From positions 28,007,061 to 28,071,060 of the forward strand of contig JBCNJP010000023.1 in assembly GCA_039602395.1 (NCBI GenBank): a stretch of DNA of 64,000 nucleotides, given 5' to 3'. The stretch's first letter is position 1. The number at the start of each line of letters is the position of its first letter. A program made the translations under genes and the position numbers. The DNA comes from Deinandra increscens subsp. villosa (lineage: Eukaryota > Streptophyta > Magnoliopsida > Asterales > Asteraceae). Shown here one piece after another: positions 59,101 to 64,000 of the stretch. Under the pieces are notes generated by a model. The model did no database searches. It was not told the DNA's origin and worked only from the letters and a program-made list of their open reading frames with translations.

Positions 59101-59597
59101 TTAGAATGGCATTTGGCATCCTTTTACCTGTTGCTCAAAGAGTTTGTACTCCACACGTTTTAAAATTAAAAAAGAAGTGCAAAATTGTATGCTTAATCCT
59201 ATATCCATTTAGGACCAAAAACCAGAAAAAAGCATAGATTTACAATTACAAAAACACAACTTGGACGACTAAAAATAAAAGTAAAGGAATACGATGGGTT
59301 GTTATGAAACAAAGGTAGACAAATTACAGCAAAGTTCCTAGACAAAGCAAATCAAAGTTCAGATTTCATTCAGAAAGCTAAGTAAATGAATACATGAACC
59401 GCCGGAGAGCTTAACAATTCGCACAAAACATATCATAGAGAAAAAATCTTCTATCATCACACCTGATTTCCATCTAATTTGATTTTATTCGATCAAAATC
59501 AAAATTAGGAATTTTTAGAGTTTATATGTGTATATACAAACTCTATAGATTCGAATTAAAAGACGAGATAAAGAAGTACCTTGCATGAAGAACCCAT
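50133..59597 (-). CDS. ARD: Acireductone dioxygenase (ARD), seven exons
   Basis: Cupin metalloenzyme of the methionine salvage (Yang) cycle. It oxidises the acireductone 1,2-dihydroxy-3-keto-5-methylthiopentene: with iron to the 2-keto acid precursor of methionine plus formate, with nickel to methylthiopropionate, CO and formate. Coding exons in order: 59597-59580, 53675-53564, 53476-53382, 53293-53179, 52334-52210, 51515-51445, 50190-50133. All six introns are GT-AG and every phase agrees, giving 594 nt and 197 residues, near the usual 190-200. Landmarks: EEVIQAWYMDDSNEDQRLPHH (residues 10-30), metal ligands His99, His101 and Glu105 in EEHLHTDEE, His144 in PAGIYHRF, and MRLFVGDPVWTPFNRPHDH (157-175). 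No lesion is seen. Intron 1 is 5.9 kb and full of repeats. The six-codon first exon is the least certain part; its phase and ARD-like MG...KD start support it. Likely cytosolic, as no targeting peptide is present. Confidence 0.93.
50995..51110. repeat. Dispersed plant repeat-like segment in ARD intron 6
   Basis: CCCGGTCGGGGGTCTCTTTG followed by TAAGGGTTTGTCCTCACC and CACCCTCCCCAGCCC resembles a very common dispersed plant repeat tail (possibly SINE-derived). The resemblance is from memory of its consensus; the class is uncertain. Confidence 0.35.
51228..51366. mobile_element. MITE of the TCAAATGAGAACT family, in ARD intron 6
   Basis: Bounded by AGGGGGAGGATCATTTGAG on the left and CTCAAATGAACCTAACCC on the right, in a TA-rich site. 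It is the same family as 61735-61916 in the reverse orientation, both with GAGAAC(C/T)...TTAGTGGC internal text. It carries a run of about 15 C near 51300. Confidence 0.7.
54440..54640 (-). mobile_element. Possible tRNA-derived SINE in ARD intron 1
   Basis: On the minus strand TGGCGGAAGGG (A-box-like) is followed about 50 nt later by GGTTTGAGCCC (B-box-like), the internal RNA polymerase III promoter layout of a tRNA or SINE head. No cloverleaf tRNA fits, and a non-tRNA body follows. No second copy in the window; boundaries approximate. Confidence 0.4.
55309..57780. repeat. Inverted AGTTGTCAAAGGC-type repeat ends around the TRIM
   Basis: CATAGTTGTCAAAGGC at 55311 and CATAGTTATCAAAGGCGC at 55556 face GCTTTTGACAACTATGGCC near 57628 and GTGCGCTTTGACAAC near 57757. 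The nearby text GCCTAGG and GCGCAC is shared. This looks like one or two old inverted-repeat elements into which the TRIM inserted. Exact ends are uncertain. Confidence 0.4.
55885..57182 (+). mobile_element. TRIM-like miniature LTR retrotransposon in ARD intron 1
   Basis: Terminal repeats of about 125-129 bp (55885-56013 and 57059-57182) share GACTAGTTAT and CCTAATGTAACCCTATTATT. The PBS TGGTATCAGAGCT is at 56015-56027 and the purine tract CAGGGGAG abuts the second repeat. The target duplication TAGTA is at 55880-55884 and 57183-57187. Total about 1.3 kb, with no gag or pol. The interior is a GC-rich, repetitive stretch (56040-56830) with CACCGCCGCCG- and ACAACGGCG-like words, open in places but without a known domain. 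It lies antisense to ARD. Confidence 0.85.
57183..59579. other. Rest of ARD intron 1, no recognised element
   Basis: Apart from the repeat ends near 57630-57770, this stretch is A/T-rich, with short open frames that show no domain. AGGCAATCGCTTAAGGCCC near 58606 has the look of an old repeat. Nothing else supported. Confidence 0.3.
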
Positions 59598-59693
59598 GGA
59601 TTGATTTGAAATGAAAATTGTAGAGCTTTGAAGTTACGCAAGCAGAGAAAAACCCTAGCAACTTTCCTTCCTTATACAAATTCGTCTGAGTAT

Positions 59694-59702
59694 GTATATA
59701 TG
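59694..59702 (-). promoter_or_regulatory. Candidate TATA box of ARD
   Basis: Minus strand CATATATAC lies about 95 bp upstream of the ATG at 59597. A second TATAAG-like word is at 59672-59677. A start site near 59660 would give a 5' leader of about 60 nt containing the common plant AAACCCTAG-type text. Only about 340 bp separate the TATA box from the Helitron at 60041. Confidence 0.45.
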
Positions 59703-59933
59703 GGTGTAAAATTTTAAATAAATAAATAAAAAATTGTAAAGAAAAAAAACGAAACAAGTTGCGTTTCATGCCAATCACGAAATTATCGAATGTTGAATTG
59801 ACCAACTTGCCCTTGCATCCCAATCTTTTTCTCAGTCGTCCGAATTCAATGAATCTCTTCAAGAAAAAGTCGTTTGTTTTTCTTTACATCATTCGCACCT
59901 CATTCAGTCATTCTGTTCTTAAATTTAAAAATT

Positions 59934-60005
59934 CATATCTATCTATATCTATCTATCTATATAATATCTATCTATATCTATCTATATATATATATCTATA
60001 TCTAT

Positions 60006-60036
<31 letters not shown>

Positions 60037-60040
60037 TATA
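59934..60040. repeat. TATC/TA microsatellite
   Basis: Irregular (ATCT)n and (TA)n run of about 107 bp. The Helitron at 60041 inserted at its right edge between A and T. Confidence 0.9.
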
Positions 60041-61018
60041 TCTTCCTACTCTAATAAACAATTACAATTGTTGACACTTGTCAACACTAGATTTATTCTC
60101 ATAAAAATTTTCCCTCCCAAATTTACTCCTTAATAAATTCTTTTTAATTGGAAATTTTATCCTATTTATAATCATGATATATTTTTACTTAGTTATATTT
60201 ATGGAATTATGACAATCATAGATTAGTTTACATCTTATTTTTATTAAAATTATTTTTTAAACTATTTTTATTTTCATTTTAATAAGTATTTAACAAAAAC
60301 TTATAAATACCAATAAGCACTTATTTAGTGTGTTTTCAAATATAATTGAGCAAATCATATTTCATATTTTAATTAATGAATATATAACTAATATTGTTTT
60401 ACAAATTAATTCAGCATTGTGGATGATACTATTTATAAAGAATTCATAAACGACAAAAATCATGTTCATAATATTCAATATTAATAGTTTTTATAACATA
60501 TCAAATAATCCATGTTCATCTAATTTGAAAATTTTAAACATACTGACTAATACAATTGCAAGTTTTATAATATATACCAAGATAACATTTTTTTTATTGA
60601 TATAACATTATAATTATAATATTCTAATTATAATTTAGATTTTATATTCAACAATCAGAATATGTTCATTATAATTTTGATAAAACTTTATACTCGTCTA
60701 ACTCTCCATACACACTTAAAGTCTCAAATTTGTCAAATCATAAATTAATGTTAGTCGCTATTCATGGTTGGATTTTTTTAAACCATTTTTCATACATGAT
60801 CACGTTTTTGTTGCATTTTCCAAATATACAAGAAGCGGCATGCTCTAAATATTGCATTTTCATAAAAAGGGTAAAGTCACCAATACCATATTATTAATTA
60901 TAATTTTATTTAATGTAATGTAATACGTTATCACAGTAGTAAAAAGACTATGCATTAATTATCAGTTATATATATTTTATAATGATTTAACCCGTATAAC
61001 ATACGGGTTCTATCCTAG
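60041..61018 (+). mobile_element. Non-autonomous Helitron, copy 2
   Basis: Starts TCTTCCTACTC after an A. Ends with a perfect hairpin (AACCCGTAT 60989-60997, loop AAC, ATACGGGTT 61001-61009), nine bases ending CTAG, then T. 978 bp, collinear with 19943-20885. No Rep/helicase. It sits upstream of the ARD promoter. Confidence 0.88.
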
Positions 61019-61031
61019 TATATATATATAT

Positions 61032-61678
61032 AGGGTTAGGTTCATTGTAGACCCCTTAAAAAGTGTAGACCCCGTAGACCCTCCTATATTGTTCTATAAA
61101 ACTCATTAAAAATTATAAAACTCATTGCTGTTGGTTTGGTTTTTTTTATGCGATAAGTTTTTAAAAATAAAAAAGAAAACCTAGAAAGTTTTTGAAGACA
61201 ATGAAATATAATTGTTGTTGAAAAAGGTATATTATTCTATAAAACTCACTAGAAATTATAAAACTCATTGCTGAGTTTTAAAACTCACTGTTGTGTTTAA
61301 AACTCACTACAACTTTAAAAATCGATGTTCTCTAAACTCATTGAAAATTATAAAACTCATTACAAATTATAAAATTCACTTTTTAGATTAAAACTCACTG
61401 TTGTTTTTAAAACTCACTGTAACTTAAAAAATCGACGTTCTATAAAACTTACTAAAAATTATAATTTCAAATTAAAAAAATAAAAAATAAAGAAAAGCTA
61501 AAAGACATAAGAAATAAACCTAAAATTAAAATATAAAGATAAAACTATGAGTCTATGACAAAAAAAAAATTAAAGACCAAATTCAACAACAATGAGTTTT
61601 ATAATTTTAGTGAGTTTTATAGAACAATAAAGGGGTCTACGGGGTCTACACTTTTTAAGGGGTCTACAATGAACTTTT

Positions 61679-61680
<2 letters not shown>
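61032..61680. mobile_element. MITE with GTTCATTGTAGACCCC inverted ends
   Basis: Inverted arms of about 90 bp: 61040-61133 begins GTTCATTGTAGACCCC and 61585-61674 ends GGGGTCTACAATGAAC. Both arms continue through AAAAAGTGTAGACCCCGTAG and TTGTTCTATAAAACTCA. The interior repeats TATAAAACTCATT-like words. TA-rich flanks. Non-coding. Confidence 0.8.
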
Positions 61681-61734
<54 letters not shown>

Positions 61735-61739
<5 letters not shown>

Positions 61740-61911
61740 TAGGTTCAAATGAGAACTTTTTCTTTTGAGAACTTTTGAGAACCAATTTGGGCCACTAATT
61801 TTCAAGGGGGGAGCATTCAAATTCATGGGGGGGTTTTCCATATATATAAACTAGTGGCTAAGATTAGTTCTTTTTAGTTCTCAAACCCAATTAGTTCTCA
61901 AATGATCCTCT

Positions 61912-61916
<5 letters not shown>
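61735..61916. mobile_element. MITE of the TCAAATGAGAACT family
   Basis: AGGGTTAGGTTCAAATGAG on the left and CTCAAATGATCCTCTCCCT on the right, between two (TA)n tracts (61682-61734 and 61917-61976). Same family as 51228-51366. Its left end shares AGGGTTAGGTTCA with the neighbouring MITE at 61032. Confidence 0.75.

Positions 61917-61976
<60 letters not shown>
61917..61976. repeat. (TA)n microsatellite
   Basis: About 60 bp of nearly pure TA. A similar run is at 61682-61734. Confidence 0.9.
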
Positions 61977-61981
<5 letters not shown>

Positions 61982-62552
61982 TGAAAAGTTGGGTTGCCAC
62001 GTGGCATCACCACAACATTCTTTTTTGTTGGTTTCCCGTTCAATTCATCCACCCTAAATCATAAGCGTGTTTCTTACGCTTCCATCCAAAAAGCTGCCCC
62101 CCCCCCCCTAAATAAATCGGCTAATTTAGGTACCTAAAAACCCTAATTCTAAGAGACTCCTTATATTCCTCAACCACACAAAATCTCCGCCTCTCAATAT
62201 CCTCTCCGGAGAAATTAGCCGCCTTCGATTTCGCTGAAGCTTTCCTCGATCCAAGGTACGCCATTAGTTTCCCTCAATCAAGGTACAATTCCTTACAACA
62301 CGATTGTATCATCGTTAATCCTTGATTGTATGCGCTATCGGTTAATCCTTGATTGTATCGCCGTTACGAAATCGATTCAAGGCAATCACGATTTCTACAT
62401 CGTAATTGGCTGACTTCTTCTACATCGCAATGGGCAGACTACGTTTTGTTTCTCATGAATCGCTATTCAATACTTCAAGGTTTTAAAGTTTTGATTCTGG
62501 TTCATTTTTCAATTTACGTTTATTTTGTTGGAAAAAGTGTGTGTGAATGAGA
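61977..62552. other. Interval with a 5'-leader-like stretch
   Basis: AAAACCCTAATTCTAAG at about 62138, followed by CTCTCCGGAGAAATTAGCCG and an AAG|GTAC donor-like junction near 62255, resembles a plant 5' untranslated exon on the plus strand. No coding exon follows in the window. A 12-base C run is near 62097. Confidence 0.3.
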
Positions 62553-63260
62553 TGTTAATCTCAAAGAATTTTTTGGTTCAAGTTTAGGAATATGGTGTAT
62601 CCTATCCCACATTGGTGAGGGAACAAAAGTTCTTCTAGTTTATAAGGATAACCCTCAAAGCCTTGAATAACTCATGTGTCATGTTTTACTCCGGCTTATA
62701 CCCTCGCGTAGGGGGGGTGCGAATATTGGCTAATTGGGTCGAAATTATGAACTCATGCCCGCGCGACCTACGGACACGAATGTGTGTCCGTGCGAGACAC
62801 GTTTTTGGTTTGTCAAACCGAAAACCTTTTTGCATTCCAAACTGATTAGTCATTATAATGGATTAATGACTTATTAATGACCATGGTGTAATGACTGATT
62901 AATATGAATTAATGACTGAGTTATGGTCATTAATCGTATGGTTATTTGCGTATATAAATACACGGGTTTGGAAGCAAATGAAGATGACACGAAAACACAC
63001 TAAGATCCAAAAACACATATTCACGAATCTGTCTGTAGCAGGTTCGTTTCGTTCATCTCAGCAGCTATCATCCGACTTCGTTTCAGGCAGATAATCTTGT
63101 CCGGTAGTACACGCTGCTTCGAACCGGTGTACCCTGGGAACAAACGGTAAATCTGTTTAAGGGAATTGTGTCAAACACAAGCCCGGTTCCGTCGTTTTTC
63201 TTGTCTTCTACTTTCAAGAATCGCTCCAGCCATCAGGTCGTCATCCAATTCACTGCGTCA
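62553..63260 (+). repeat. LTR-like region with a TATA box
   Basis: ATCCCACATTGGTGAGG (62600) followed by TTATAAGGATAACCCTC, a TATA box TATATAAATA at 62951-62960, and leader-like text after it resemble a retrotransposon LTR. There is no PBS, partner LTR or coding region to confirm it. From 63261 to the window end the sequence is A/T-rich and unassigned apart from the minisatellite. Confidence 0.35.
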
Positions 63261-63658
63261 TCCATTTCGGTTAGATCGTCAATTTATTTTGTATTCTTAT
63301 ATTATGTTTATGTTTGTGTAACGATTGTCATAACCGTTTTACGCATAAATTCCAACAAACTTAAACAGATTCTTAGATTGTTGAAACAATCATTGTTTCT
63401 TGATATATGTTTATTATGGTATAAAAACGTTTTATGAATCTTATTGGAGAATGTTTTTAAATTCACATATTGTGTGATTTAAAACAATTTGTTTAAAATG
63501 TTTTTATCTCCAATTTTGGTCGGTCATGGCTCAAATGTGCATTTTGCATTTGGACAATTTATACCAAACGTGTAAATGATTTATAAAGATTATTGTCCAA
63601 CGTGAATGCTATAGTGGACAATGTTTTTAAACCGATCTTTATGCAAATTTGTAATATA

Positions 63659-63775
63659 GAACGTGTCTTGATGATGGAATTAAGAACGTGTCTTGATGAT
63701 GGAATTAAGAACGTGTCTTGGAATTAAGAACGTGTCTTGATGATGTAATTAAGAACGTGTCTTGATGAGATGGTG
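63659..63775 (+). repeat. 25-bp minisatellite, about 4.5 units
   Basis: Units starting GAACGTGTCTTGATGATGG at 63659, 63684, 63709 (a 19-bp deleted unit), 63728 and 63753 (partial). Near-identical units suggest recent expansion. Confidence 0.9.
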
Positions 63776-64000
63776 ATGAACGTTGATAATTTATTATTTT
63801 ATTATTATTTATTAATAAAAGGGTTTTGGTCTATTATGTTTACAACCCTTGTAACGGGTCATCACAAGAATTTAATAAGGTGTTAAAATTCGTTGAATCG
63901 TATTGCTAATCTTGTGAGAAATAGCAATTGAGAAAAACAACTTGGTGTTGTTTTCAAATTTATTTAATTAAAGTATATCTATATAAAATATAGATGTATA

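Noticed and set aside
59759..60133. Tyr/Ile-rich open frames across the TATC microsatellite
   Set aside because: The residues are simply the translation of (ATCT)n and (TA)n.

Overview
This is nuclear DNA from a flowering plant. Spliceosomal introns, Ty1/copia and Ty3/gypsy LTR retrotransposons, Helitrons, MITEs, a TRIM-like element and one intron-split plant housekeeping gene fill the window. The overall look is eudicot. I lean towards a large, repeat-rich genome such as Asteraceae, but the sequence alone does not prove this. Roughly three quarters of the window is mobile DNA.

Layout. 1-2462: a minus-strand copia (gag remnant, leader, PBS, 5' LTR) inserted into the reverse transcriptase of a plus-strand copia whose RNase H end and 3' LTR follow. 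2463-3847: degenerate short repeats. 3848-14505: a complete but mutated Ty3/gypsy chromovirus-type element on the plus strand, with two 2611-bp LTRs and an AATTA target-site duplication. 14719-15993: 5' LTR, repeat-rich leader and truncated gag of another copia. About 16127-19942: LTR, PBS and non-coding interior of an Athila/Tat-like gypsy derivative. 19943-20885: a non-autonomous Helitron. 21248-39744: an 18.5-kb minus-strand tandem gypsy array, LTR-internal-LTR-internal-LTR, sharing its central LTR and flanked by a single AGAAC duplication. 40694-46922: a decayed copia whose 3' LTR holds a MULE-type MITE with a perfect 9-bp duplication. 48447-49755: integrase end and probable 3' LTR of a different chromovirus.

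The one host gene I can support is acireductone dioxygenase (ARD, methionine salvage), minus strand, seven exons between 50133 and 59597, 197 codons and apparently intact. No single long reading frame shows it; it was assembled from exon homology and GT-AG junctions. Its 5.9-kb first intron contains a TRIM-like element and a possible SINE, and its last intron holds a MITE. Upstream of its promoter lie a microsatellite, a second copy of the same Helitron family, two MITEs and an LTR-like region.

Most notable: (1) the dimeric gypsy array within one target-site duplication; (2) a 61-66-nt AT-rich GT...AG segment at the same place in gag of all three gypsy copies, which would restore the frame if spliced; (3) dense arrays of short CG-containing motifs, with a different motif in each retroelement family, in LTRs or untranslated leaders. 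These are sequence observations; the functions proposed for them are inference.
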